Positions 1-6,589 of a DNA stretch of 8,591 nucleotides are shown piece by piece. Every line of letters begins with the position of its first letter. Within the stretch, counting starts at the first letter, position 1. The DNA is from Caldisericia bacterium (GTDB lineage Bacteria > Caldisericota > Caldisericia > UBA6126): assembly GCA_028708485.1 (NCBI GenBank), contig JAQVYZ010000027.1, positions 1 through 8,591 of the forward strand, given 5' to 3'. A program made the translations under genes and the position numbers. Under the pieces are notes generated by a model that had not been told where the DNA came from, made no database searches, and saw only the letters and a program-made list of their open reading frames with translations.

Positions 1-1
1 C

Positions 2-814
2 TCTCTCTCGACCACCAAGAAACCAAACCATATCTGGGTATATGATACTTCTTATGAAAAAAGCAGGAGGCTGATCCTGTCTTGGAACCGAAAAAGAGCA
101 CTCCATGATCAGAAAAATCGAGAGAAATTGGTACAGAGTATTCTTCGAAAGCTGGAGAGAGCTTCGAAACAAGAACAGAAAGCAGAACAGCAAGCTCAAG
201 CCCTTGAACAAGACAGTACCCCTACCAAAAAGACAAAACGGATCAAAGCCAAAAGCAAGCGCTTAATCCTACAAGCTGCCATGCGAAAGTATGTGAAGCT
301 CCTCGGGAAGGATGCTACCTATGAAATCAACGAGGAAGCGATTGAATCGGAACAAAGATGGGATGGATTTAAAGGAGTCATCACGAATGACCACGCCTTA
401 GATCCTCTACCCTTGCTCTCGTTCTATCACTCTCTGTGGAAGGTGGAAGATTCCTTCCGGCTGAACAAACATGATCTGTCCATACGACCGGTGTATGTCT
501 GGACCAAGAAACGAATTCACGCTCATATTGGAATTTGCTACCTTGCCTTTGCGATCGCCCGGGTATTGGAATACCGGATGGCGCTTCAGCAAGGAGAGAG
601 GATGTCCTTTCGCTCAATGCGGGATGCCTTGCAACAGGTTGCCTCTTCCCTGATGGAAGATACCAAAACCGGCAAGCTCTATCGGGTACCCATGGCAATG
701 AACCCCAAGGCGAAAAAGATCTATACTGCCCTCCATATGAAACGGAGCCAAACCCCTACCGAGATTACATCCGTTCATCGATACCTGCATAGGAATGATT
801 ATCCGTATCGGTGA
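2..814 (+). CDS. IS1634-family transposase, C-terminal part (5' end outside window)
   Basis: This is a DDE transposase that catalyses movement of an insertion sequence. The frame is open from base 2 to the TGA at 812-814 (270 codons), so the gene runs in from the left edge; the TTG at 128 is only an internal codon. A Lys/Gln-rich helical stretch (about bases 130-270) is followed by WDGFKGVITND and then by YHSLWKVEDSFR and the downstream sequence LSIRPVYVW and RIHAHIGICYLAF. This order is typical of the C-terminal catalytic block of IS1634-type transposases. The Glu at 446-448 in WKVED is the likely catalytic acid; the Asp residues lie outside the window. The protein ends in a basic YPYR tail. 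GC content is clearly higher than in the operon to its right. It converges on that operon. The family call is from motif memory, not a search; the frame shows no sign of decay. Confidence 0.85.
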   Translation, partial: SLSTTKKPNHIWVYDTSYEKSRRLILSWNRKRALHDQKNREKLVQSILRKLERASKQEQKAEQQAQALEQDSTPTKKTKRIKAKSKRLILQAAMRKYVKLLGKDATYEINEEAIESEQRWDGFKGVITNDHALDPLPLLSFYHSLWKVEDSFRLNKHDLSIRPVYVWTKKRIHAHIGICYLAFAIARVLEYRMALQQGERMSFRSMRDALQQVASSLMEDTKTGKLYRVPMAMNPKAKKIYTALHMKRSQTPTEITSVHRYLHRNDYPYR

Positions 815-1139
815 AGAGGCTAAAGCAATAGAAGTTTAAGGAAATCCTTAACGATCAGTTCAAATCAACAATCCATAAAAGATAACAACTATGTTGTGCC
901 CACGGTTTACAATTGGTTTAGTCTGGATGAGGATTCCTGAAAAAAAACACCAAAGTCGGGAACTACATAAGTTAAAAGTTAAAATTGTAGTGGCACGTCA
1001 TGGTGCACTGCTTGTAAATAACGATCCCATCAAGATTTTACTTTTTGAACTGTCAAACTTCAGTTAAAGAGTTTGCAGGGATTGTGGCAGCTAATAATCA
1101 GCAGGAAAATACAATTTCTCGGTAAACACAAATGCTTTC
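815..1139. other. Gene-poor region, probable right end of the IS1634-type element
   Basis: These 325 bases separate the transposase stop from the end of the minus-strand operon. I see no convincing gene. A plus-strand frame of 58 codons (891-1067, ATG to TAA) is open but has no recognisable product and no good ribosome binding site. Other structure: a 7-bp inverted repeat TTAAGGA/TCCTTAA (836-842 and 845-851) without a T-tract; a short direct repeat GTTAAAA (970-983); the motif CAAAGTCGGGAAC (951-963), which resembles sequence near the ends of some IS1634 elements; and an AACTG/CAGTT inverted pair at 1048-1052 and 1061-1065. The element probably ends somewhere between about 950 and 1070, but the other terminus is outside the window, so the exact boundary cannot be set. 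No clear terminator for the minus-strand operon is visible here. Confidence 0.4.
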
Positions 1140-1385
1140 TCAATCCTGCATTCTATAACTTACAAAAATAAAAAGGCAGGCAGCAGACAGGAATAAAAGA
1201 CAAGGTATTAAAAAAATTAGACTAAAGCCAATAAATAACACAGACAAAGATAAAAAACTTATGAATAAGGAAAAAAAACCAATAATCATCAGGATGGTTT
1301 TGTGTTTCTCCCTGACAAAGGATAAGATAAATAACATGAATCCAAATATTTCACAAAAGAGTAATAAATCAAATAAAAAATACAT
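1140..1385 (-). CDS. Small hydrophobic membrane protein, unknown function
   Basis: This 81-residue protein is almost entirely membrane sequence. Three hydrophobic segments can be seen at about residues 4-22, 31-50 and 54-77, separated by a short basic loop (REKHK) and ending in a polar YRMQD tail. I do not recognise the family. The ATG at 1385-1383 is supported by a good ribosome binding site, AAAGGA at 1398-1393 with 7 nt spacing. The gene lies 25 nt downstream of the larger membrane protein gene on the same strand, so it is probably the last gene of the operon and may be a partner of that protein. A role as subunit or chaperone of the larger protein is only a guess from position. Composition is as AT-rich as its neighbours. 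Confidence 0.6.
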   Translation of the reverse strand: MYFLFDLLLFCEIFGFMLFILSFVREKHKTILMIIGFFSLFISFLSLSVLFIGFSLIFLIPCLLFLSAACLFIFVSYRMQD

Positions 1386-1410
1386 AAAAATTTCCTTTCT
1401 TACCCATTAA

Positions 1411-2418
1411 CTAATTGTTACTGAAATAAGATAAAAAAAATACTAATCTTGCAATCAACAAAATTCCTGCGATCAGCAGAATCCTTGCTAGCCATAGGAA
1501 CCAGAAATCTATCCTATTTAAGTTGTTTTTATTTTCTTTCAATGATTGAATCTTTAAAACAGACAATTCTATTTCTTTATAATTAGATACATCAGAAATT
1601 GCATATTTTCTTTCAATATAAGCAACCAAAAGCAGTATTATTCCAACAAACATTCCAATGATTGGTGTAAACTGAACGAATTTTGGATTAATTATAAATC
1701 CGTAACTGATGTTTTTTATTTCAATGAGATTAAGTTTTAACCAACAAAATAAGGAGTAAGGAATCAACAACACAATCATCATCACCCCAGCAATAAAAGT
1801 ATCAAATTGGCTTAGGATTAACACTAGAACAAACAAAATAGGAAAGAACATAGCGTTAAATTTGATTATGATTAGATATGGAAAAAAACTATCATTACTG
1901 AAAAACATAGAGGATTGAATAATCAGGAAGAAAATAGATATAGAACTTATTGTAAAAAGAAAAGAGAGAATAGCTTTTATACATGATGATTTTTTCTTCA
2001 CGGCTTCAGTCATTTCAGTAACTATTTTGTCAGGCATTTTTTGCTTCATACGGTTGAGAAAGAGAAATAATAAAACCAACATAACAAGACTAATACCGAG
2101 AATGCTATATCGTGTATTATAATGAAGTATTGTTTTGTTTCTTTCAAGATACAACTGTATAGAAAAATTTATTGAGAACCATACAATCAATAGACTTGAT
2201 ACACCAACAACGTTTTTTCGAATGGTTTTAAAAAAGATAGACAACCATAATAAAAATATGAAAAAGAAGATCGGTTGAGTGATGTGATAATAAAAAAAAT
2301 GAACAATATTAATATCGTTTTTATCAATGTATTGAAATCCGAATGGACTGAAAAAATAAAGTATTATCAGGCAAAATACAAGATAAAATCTATGCTTTTC
2401 GAAAATACTACTGAGCAT
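1411..2418 (-). CDS. Polytopic membrane protein, unknown function
   Basis: This 335-residue integral membrane protein has about nine hydrophobic segments: roughly residues 11-28, 48-66, 70-88, 105-121, 148-168, 182-204, 206-226, 250-268 and 307-330. Two charged stretches interrupt them, one near 122-147 (basic, KKK) and one near 269-306 (ERK to NRID), which are likely cytoplasmic. No transporter, ATPase or enzyme motif is visible and I cannot name a family. The ATG at 2418-2416 lies inside the end of the hydrolase gene: the two overlap by 11 nt, and the hydrolase stop TAG is at 2410-2408. No strong ribosome binding site precedes this ATG, which suggests translation coupled to the upstream gene. 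If so, the insertion in the hydrolase gene could lower production of this protein. The intimate overlap argues that the membrane protein works with the exported hydrolase, for example in anchoring, export or transport of its product. Confidence 0.65.
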   Translation of the reverse strand: MLSSIFEKHRFYLVFCLIILYFFSPFGFQYIDKNDINIVHFFYYHITQPIFFFIFLLWLSIFFKTIRKNVVGVSSLLIVWFSINFSIQLYLERNKTILHYNTRYSILGISLVMLVLLFLFLNRMKQKMPDKIVTEMTEAVKKKSSCIKAILSFLFTISSISIFFLIIQSSMFFSNDSFFPYLIIIKFNAMFFPILFVLVLILSQFDTFIAGVMMIVLLIPYSLFCWLKLNLIEIKNISYGFIINPKFVQFTPIIGMFVGIILLLVAYIERKYAISDVSNYKEIELSVLKIQSLKENKNNLNRIDFWFLWLARILLIAGILLIARLVFFLSYFSNN

Positions 2419-4750
2419 TGATATTCTTAACTAATATTGGATTGCAATACGCAATGGAACATCTATCATTGCCTAAAAATTCAACTTCAACTCTTATATA
2501 ATCATAAAAGGCAATATGTTTTTGTTCAATTGGAATTGGGCAATCAAGTATTGAATATACTGGATTTTCAGGATCATTAAAAAGTGTATCTATTGTTGTA
2601 ATTTTTTTTGCTGGCCAATCAACATTTATTTGTATATTTTGAAATGTTACAGGACAATACTCTTTCTTATCATAAGCATTTAGCTCTCCACAGCAAGCAT
2701 AAACCCTAATTTCTTTAATTGGTAGCTCTGATCCTTTATAAGGTGATAATGCATCAACATATAATGTAATACTTTGTTCTCCTTGTTTAATGTCAATCTT
2801 TCCACCTGAACTTACTAACTCTGAACTTTGTGTTTTTGCTTTAAAAGTAGCCCAGCCTCCGCCTATAGAAGCTGTAACACCTTTATTCTCTCCGCAAGAT
2901 CTTAGATTTTTTAAAAAATTTCTATGGTTATTTACACCTATCGGAGAACAATCAGAATATACATATGTGCATTTCGTTAACCAAGGTATGGATTTCAGTT
3001 TAGCCATTATATAACAACCATCTTCAAAACCCGGAATTTTTCTTTCATCTATATCACTGATTGGAATTTTGCCTTCTAAACACTTCAATCGAGTTATGTC
3101 CTCTTGATAAGACCAATATGTTTGATGATCATCAGAATTTGCCAGCCCAACGACAAAGTTATTTCCAAACGAATACTGAGATTCATTACCTGGATTACTT
3201 GGATCATATAAATACCCAGGCACTTTATTGAATGTAGGATTAAATTTCATTGCTGAAGTGTCTTTATCTTCATTAAAATGCTCATATATTCCCTCTTTAA
3301 CATCAGCAAATAAGTATTCATCCCATCTTGTTATTCCTCTTCTATCTAGTTCAATACCAAAAAATCCTTTTCCTTTATTTGGAGAATAGAAATTCATTAT
3401 ACTTCTAGCAACTGAAGGGCAAATGTGCTTATCTTTACTTTCATATACTGAAAAAGACTTAAACCAATTTAATTGTTTTTTTGGAAAAGACATCCATTTG
3501 TAAGCAGGAGTTGCTGTTTCTTCTTCTTTACCTGTTATATTCGCTCCTTCCGGATGAGCAACCACACCCCACCCATTAATCCCATCAGGTTGAGTCGGTG
3601 CATATGTACGTTTATTGCCATCACTATTAGATACACAGCCACATTTATAATTAATTTCATCTCTAGTTATTTGATGATGGACAGTTGTATTCCCGCCCCA
3701 CACATCATCAGCTATTCGACCCGAGAGAGTATTATAAGGTTGAGGGCCATTTTGTAAATTATAATTCAAAATATGTCCGCCAAAATTAGCTAATTTTTTA
3801 TCTAAACAACTAGTATCATCATCAGATCTACATTCATTCGTTGTAGCTATTTCTTCCATTGGGATTATTCCAATATTTCCAAGTTCTTGTTCTGCAGATC
3901 TGCATTCCCAAATATAAAAATTAAACCAGTTTTCATTTCCTACTTGAGGACACTCACTTGTTAAAATCTCATTATAACATGGATAAACGGGTGGTATCCA
4001 CCCGTTTATTGTGAATTTACCAAAATTGCCTTGTGCTGGGGAAAAAAGGTAACCAGCATGATCTGTTATGATTATCCAATCCATTAATCCTTGATTTTTA
4101 GCTCTATATGCTATAGTATTTTCTTTAGTGACATAATTATTATCTTTTTCTTGATGCCTTCTGTCGTCTTCACGTTTAAACGATGGATCACTATTAGGTC
4201 TACCCACAAAATCATAAATCCAATTATCTCCATCACTATATAAAGAATGTAAATGTCCATCCCCCTTATACCATTTTGCTAATTCAGGAAAACGTGAACA
4301 TATCTCTGGATCTTTCCAACTCAAAGGAGATGTATAATAAAAAGTTACAGTTCTTTCTAAATGAACTTCATTTTGATTGGGATATTTAAATACTCCATCA
4401 AATAATAAAACATACTTGCTTCCATAAGACATATTTGGAAAATAACTATTTAAGTCTAAATATATATGACTTCCATTATTTTCATTATCAATAGGTAAAG
4501 AAAAAAAGCATTTTTCATTTATTGGAGAATTGTATAAATTAATATCTGTACTTGGATTGCAATACATCGAAAAACCAAATACTTCCTTTAACGTTTCATG
4601 ATAAGAATAATAATATTCTTCTTTTTCTTCATCATATAACCAATATGGTTCTGCATATTTTACTTGCTTCGTTTCACCATTATAATCTTTATAATAATCA
4701 TTATAAGTATTATAAATAGTTTTCTCAACTTTTGCACATACAGAAATCAA
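2408..4750 (-). CDS. C-terminal fragment of the PHP metallohydrolase (CehA/McbA-like), catalytic part
   Basis: This 780-codon frame carries the whole catalytic region. Its first nine residues are encoded by the insertion sequence; native sequence begins at K10. PHP-type metal ligands are visible in order: GDGHLHS with H166 and H168, SDG with D173, ITDHA with D230 and H231, MEE at 298-300, GGHILNY with H326, AHPEG with H399, and NSDDH with D540, D541 and H542. This set and order match metal-dependent PHP phosphoesterase-like hydrolases, closest by eye to CehA/McbA. A beta-rich region without a recognised name follows from about residue 600 to 780. There are 22 native cysteines in the fragment, unusually many. 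The start at 4750 is a TTG preceded by GAGGAA at 4758-4753, a spacing of only 2 nt, so efficient translation is doubtful. Any product would lack the signal peptide and stay in the cytoplasm. Substrate specificity cannot be read from the sequence. Confidence 0.8.
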   Translation of the reverse strand: MISVCAKVEKTIYNTYNDYYKDYNGETKQVKYAEPYWLYDEEKEEYYYSYHETLKEVFGFSMYCNPSTDINLYNSPINEKCFFSLPIDNENNGSHIYLDLNSYFPNMSYGSKYVLLFDGVFKYPNQNEVHLERTVTFYYTSPLSWKDPEICSRFPELAKWYKGDGHLHSLYSDGDNWIYDFVGRPNSDPSFKREDDRRHQEKDNNYVTKENTIAYRAKNQGLMDWIIITDHAGYLFSPAQGNFGKFTINGWIPPVYPCYNEILTSECPQVGNENWFNFYIWECRSAEQELGNIGIIPMEEIATTNECRSDDDTSCLDKKLANFGGHILNYNLQNGPQPYNTLSGRIADDVWGGNTTVHHQITRDEINYKCGCVSNSDGNKRTYAPTQPDGINGWGVVAHPEGANITGKEEETATPAYKWMSFPKKQLNWFKSFSVYESKDKHICPSVARSIMNFYSPNKGKGFFGIELDRRGITRWDEYLFADVKEGIYEHFNEDKDTSAMKFNPTFNKVPGYLYDPSNPGNESQYSFGNNFVVGLANSDDHQTYWSYQEDITRLKCLEGKIPISDIDERKIPGFEDGCYIMAKLKSIPWLTKCTYVYSDCSPIGVNNHRNFLKNLRSCGENKGVTASIGGGWATFKAKTQSSELVSSGGKIDIKQGEQSITLYVDALSPYKGSELPIKEIRVYACCGELNAYDKKEYCPVTFQNIQINVDWPAKKITTIDTLFNDPENPVYSILDCPIPIEQKHIAFYDYIRVEVEFLGNDRCSIAYCNPILVKNINAQ
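4717..4723. repeat. Target site duplication, left copy (TAGTTTT)
   Basis: The 7 bases next to the left terminal repeat are identical to 6288-6294 next to the right one. Both copies sit in the hydrolase reading frame (minus strand AAAACTA, codons K-T-I). A perfect 7-bp duplication is within the range known for IS4-family elements and fixes the element's borders. Confidence 0.92.
4724..4737 (+). repeat. Left terminal inverted repeat of the IS4-family element
   Basis: CTCAACTTTTGCAC here is the exact reverse complement of 6274-6287. It overlaps the last codons and the TGA (4727-4725) of the transposase gene, so the final residues CKS are specified by the terminal repeat. Inward of the 14 bp only scattered matches continue. 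Confidence 0.92.
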
Positions 4751-6164
4751 GATTCCTCAGTAGAAATGATGGCAAAGACTTAATAAATGAGGTAAATAGC
4801 TCCATAATCTTTTCTGCTGCATCCGGAATAGCTTGCAGGAGGATATCTTTTAATATTTGAAGCAATCTAATCAAGGCTTCTTCCAACCGAATATCGGCAA
4901 GTTCATCACAAGCTTGAAAAAATAAAACACCGCAAGTGCGGATGTCCTGACTCACTCGACTTAACCACGCCAGGTAAATATACCTGCAGAAGGCAACTGT
5001 CACATACGCTACCGTAGAATCAAAATGACGGAACTGATATTCTTTCTCTATCTGCAAAATCGATTTGATAGTCTTAAAAAAGACCTCTATTTCCCAGCGT
5101 TTGCCGTATATCCGTATGATTTCTTGGTCCGACAGGGAAACATCCGTAGATAGGATTGCCAACCAAATACGTTTTGATTTTTTATTCCGATTGCCGACAA
5201 AGACGATTTTGCCATATAAGACTTCTCCTGATACTAATTTACCTATTGATACACGTAACGATCCGTAGAGGAGTGTTTTGTCATCAAGCATGGTTGGTCT
5301 TTGCTTCTTTCTGCAGAGAGCATATAATTCCACAAGATTTTTAAGTCCTTCCTGGTATCCATACCGGGTCTTGGTTTGTTTGACCATACCGATGCAATCC
5401 AAAGAGACTTCTTCTTGTATGCTTTTCAGAAAGGCTGGACTGGTAAACCATGAATCAAAAACAACATACTGAGCTTGTATGTTTTGTATTTTGGCTTGTT
5501 TGAGCATTGATAGAGCTACATCGGGTTTTTTCTCCATTGCTTCTATCCTTCTGCGGTAGGCAAGAGAGGATGGGTGATGACAAGACAGCTGTGACAGCCG
5601 GGATACACATGGATTAACCAGGTATTTTTTGGAAGTCATTAGCGAAAAGGACAGGGGAACAAAGGTGGAACCATCGCTCCATCCCAACGTTAATGCGGGA
5701 AATCCCTTTTCCATCTCCTGTGAAGTGTGGTTCCTTTGCAGGGATAACATTTCCACACGACTGGAATAAGGTTTCTTGATAAGGGTATCATCCAGAATCA
5801 AAACACTGACTCGATCCGGATTGTTTAAAGGCTGTATCACATCATGGAGGAATCGGGAGGAAAGTAATAATAAAAACTTACGCCAATGAAAAGTGGATTG
5901 TTTCCAGAACCGGTATACGGTATGAGGTTTGATAGGAGAAGAATTTTCTTGATGGAGTTTTGATTGGTACGTTCTGTACAGATTCTTCCCTGTAAAACGT
6001 AACTGGAAAACAAAACGGAATATCTCTTTGGTAGAAACACCCCGTTTCTTTTCTATTCTGCATCTTTTTAACAAAGAATCTACATGGCAGATCTGATAGA
6101 AATGATGAAATGAATCCAGTAATTGTTTGTTATTATGATCATACTCTTGTATACTTTTCATCAT
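4725..6164 (-). CDS. IS4-family DDE transposase, intact
   Basis: This 479-residue transposase cuts and rejoins DNA at the element's ends. The acidic triad is visible: D125 or D126 in LILDDT, D237 in VVFDSWF, and E360 in the signature YGKRWEIEVFFKTIK. Within that signature, Y353, R356, E360 and K367 fit the Y-(2)-R-(3)-E-(6)-K pattern that defines IS4-type enzymes. A beta-strand-rich insertion lies between the second Asp and the Glu (about 260-345), and the N-terminal 100 residues form the usual helical DNA-binding part. Length is normal for the family. The ATG at 6164-6162 has AAAGGA 7 nt upstream; a second ATG follows directly. The gene has its own promoter and a hairpin that can mask its ribosome binding site. 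The stop lies in the terminal repeat, so no terminator fits inside the element and its transcript must run into flanking genes. Confidence 0.95.
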   Translation of the reverse strand: MMKSIQEYDHNNKQLLDSFHHFYQICHVDSLLKRCRIEKKRGVSTKEIFRFVFQLRFTGKNLYRTYQSKLHQENSSPIKPHTVYRFWKQSTFHWRKFLLLLSSRFLHDVIQPLNNPDRVSVLILDDTLIKKPYSSRVEMLSLQRNHTSQEMEKGFPALTLGWSDGSTFVPLSFSLMTSKKYLVNPCVSRLSQLSCHHPSSLAYRRRIEAMEKKPDVALSMLKQAKIQNIQAQYVVFDSWFTSPAFLKSIQEEVSLDCIGMVKQTKTRYGYQEGLKNLVELYALCRKKQRPTMLDDKTLLYGSLRVSIGKLVSGEVLYGKIVFVGNRNKKSKRIWLAILSTDVSLSDQEIIRIYGKRWEIEVFFKTIKSILQIEKEYQFRHFDSTVAYVTVAFCRYIYLAWLSRVSQDIRTCGVLFFQACDELADIRLEEALIRLLQILKDILLQAIPDAAEKIMELFTSFIKSLPSFLLRNLDFCMCKS

Positions 6165-6229
6165 GAAACCATCCTTTTTGGTTATGTTATTTTGACAATA
6201 TAATTATACCAAATTATAGGATGGTTTCA
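6164..6229 (-). promoter_or_regulatory. 12-bp inverted repeat able to sequester the transposase ribosome binding site
   Basis: TGAAACCATCCT at 6164-6175 and AGGATGGTTTCA at 6218-6229 are perfect reverse complements separated by 42 bases. In minus-strand RNA the downstream arm contains the AGGA of the ribosome binding site and reaches the first base of the start codon. The upstream arm lies ahead of the predicted transcription start (about 6196). RNA made from the element's own promoter would therefore lack the first arm and be translatable, while RNA entering from the host operon would carry both arms and fold. IS10 and IS50 are known to limit transposase synthesis from external transcripts in this way; its operation here is inferred from sequence only. 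Confidence 0.7.
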
Positions 6230-6230
6230 A
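6203..6230 (-). promoter_or_regulatory. Transposase promoter with extended -10
   Basis: On the minus strand TTGAAA (6230-6225) and TATAAT (6208-6203) are separated by 16 bp, and TGG directly before TATAAT makes an extended -10. Expected transcription start is near 6196, about 30 nt before the transposase ATG. The -35 and spacer share bases with the upstream arm of the 12-bp inverted repeat. Confidence 0.72.
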
Positions 6231-6255
6231 CCTTTTTAACCTGATTTGATCGAAC

Positions 6256-6576
6256 TTAACAGGTGATATTTAAGTGCAAAAGTTGAGTAGTTTTATTAAC
6301 GATCTTATAGGTAATTAAGGTTTTTGTACTATTTGATTCAAGTCTATATATATCAATGTTTGAAAATTGAGCTTGATTATAAGCTTGAGACGCTAATCCA
6401 GACATATATGGAACAATAACATCAGTATAACCTTGAAGTTCAATTGCATTCATTGGTTCAAAAATAATATCTTCACAATTTACTACTGCATTACTTGCTT
6501 GTTGGTTAAAAAAGCAATTGAATAACATACCAAATAGAAAAACAAGAATAAACAGCTTCTTTGTTAGAGTCTTCAT
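6256..6576 (-). CDS. N-terminal fragment of the PHP metallohydrolase, with signal peptide
   Basis: This 106-codon frame is the broken start of the hydrolase gene. Residues 1 to about 30 form a signal peptide: basic MKTLTKK, a hydrophobic core, and a likely signal peptidase I site after ASNA. A cysteine in the core (LFNC) does not fit a good lipobox because Asn precedes it. Residues about 31-96 are native, with one cysteine (VVNC) and beta-type sequence; residues 97-106 (TQLLHLNITC) come from the insertion sequence, ending at TAA 6258-6256. The ATG at 6576 is supported by AAAGGAG, which overlaps the stop of the propeller gene. If made, the peptide would be secreted as a short useless stub of about 75 residues. 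Some annotation pipelines would call it an independent hypothetical protein. Confidence 0.88.
   Translation of the reverse strand: MKTLTKKLFILVFLFGMLFNCFFNQQASNAVVNCEDIIFEPMNAIELQGYTDVIVPYMSGLASQAYNQAQFSNIDIYRLESNSTKTLITYKIVNKTTQLLHLNITC
6274..6287 (-). repeat. Right terminal inverted repeat of the IS4-family element
   Basis: GTGCAAAAGTTGAG is the exact reverse complement of 4724-4737. The hydrolase N-terminal frame reads through it and stops just inside the element. Confidence 0.92.
6288..6294. repeat. Target site duplication, right copy (TAGTTTT)
   Basis: This is identical to 4717-4723. Taking only one copy restores the hydrolase frame exactly, which independently confirms the border. Confidence 0.92.
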
Positions 6577-6589
6577 CCTTTCTCCTTTA
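6577..6589 (-). promoter_or_regulatory. Ribosome binding site of the hydrolase gene overlapping the upstream stop
   Basis: Minus-strand TAAAGGAGAAAGG precedes ATG at 6576. The TAA ends the propeller gene and its last bases belong to the AAAGGAG site, giving a 10-nt gap between the genes. This arrangement favours reinitiation and equal expression of the two exported proteins, and it sets the hydrolase start. Confidence 0.8.

Larger units (their letters stand above)
4724..6287 (-). mobile_element. Complete IS4-family insertion sequence (1564 bp)
   Basis: The element runs from CTCAACTTTTGCAC at 4724-4737 to its exact reverse complement at 6274-6287, and is flanked by the 7-bp direct repeat TAGTTTT. 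It holds one transposase gene on the minus strand, its promoter, and a 12-bp internal inverted repeat at the transposase start. The transposase stop codon lies inside the left terminal repeat, so nearly the full length is used. Intact ends, intact transposase and perfect duplication suggest that the insertion is recent and the element possibly still active. It lies in the same orientation as the operon it interrupts. The exact IS4 subgroup cannot be assigned without a comparison. Confidence 0.93.
2408..6576 (-). pseudogene. Exported PHP-domain metallohydrolase gene split by an IS4-family element
   Basis: The N-terminal piece (6576-6288) and the C-terminal piece (4716-2408) were one gene. Deleting the insertion sequence and one copy of its 7-bp duplication joins codons VNK-T with IYNTYN in the same frame, giving 866 codons including the stop (865 residues). 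The product would have a signal peptide (residues 1 to about 30), a Tyr/Asn-rich beta-type N-terminal region, a PHP-type metal-dependent hydrolase core (about 245-630 in restored numbering) and a C-terminal beta-rich domain. The core resembles the CehA/McbA group of PHP hydrolases; the substrate is unknown. The gene starts 10 nt after the propeller gene, with the site AAAGGAG overlapping that gene's TAA, and it overlaps the next gene by 11 nt, so it was the centre of the operon. The frames on both sides are otherwise undamaged, which implies a recent insertion. Confidence 0.9.

Noticed and set aside
381..792. Several 60-105 codon frames on both strands inside the IS1634-type transposase
   Set aside because: They lie within a well-supported coding frame, have no recognisable motifs, and are expected by chance in DNA of moderate GC.
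836..851. Inverted repeat TTAAGGA/TCCTTAA as a terminator for the IS1634-type transposase
   Set aside because: The stem is short and AT-rich, the loop is tight, and no run of T follows.
2790..3757. Plus-strand frames of 74 and 94 codons antisense to the hydrolase
   Set aside because: The minus-strand frame carries the PHP metal-binding motifs throughout; the antisense frames show no domain and no ribosome binding site.
5065..6063. Frames of 61-67 codons inside the IS4-family transposase on both strands
   Set aside because: They overlap the intact transposase with its complete D-D-E set and contain no features of their own.
6500..6576. Lipoprotein signal (LFNC) at the hydrolase N-terminus
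   Set aside because: Asn precedes the Cys, which does not fit a lipobox, and a better signal peptidase I site (ASNA) follows; secretion as a soluble protein is more likely.
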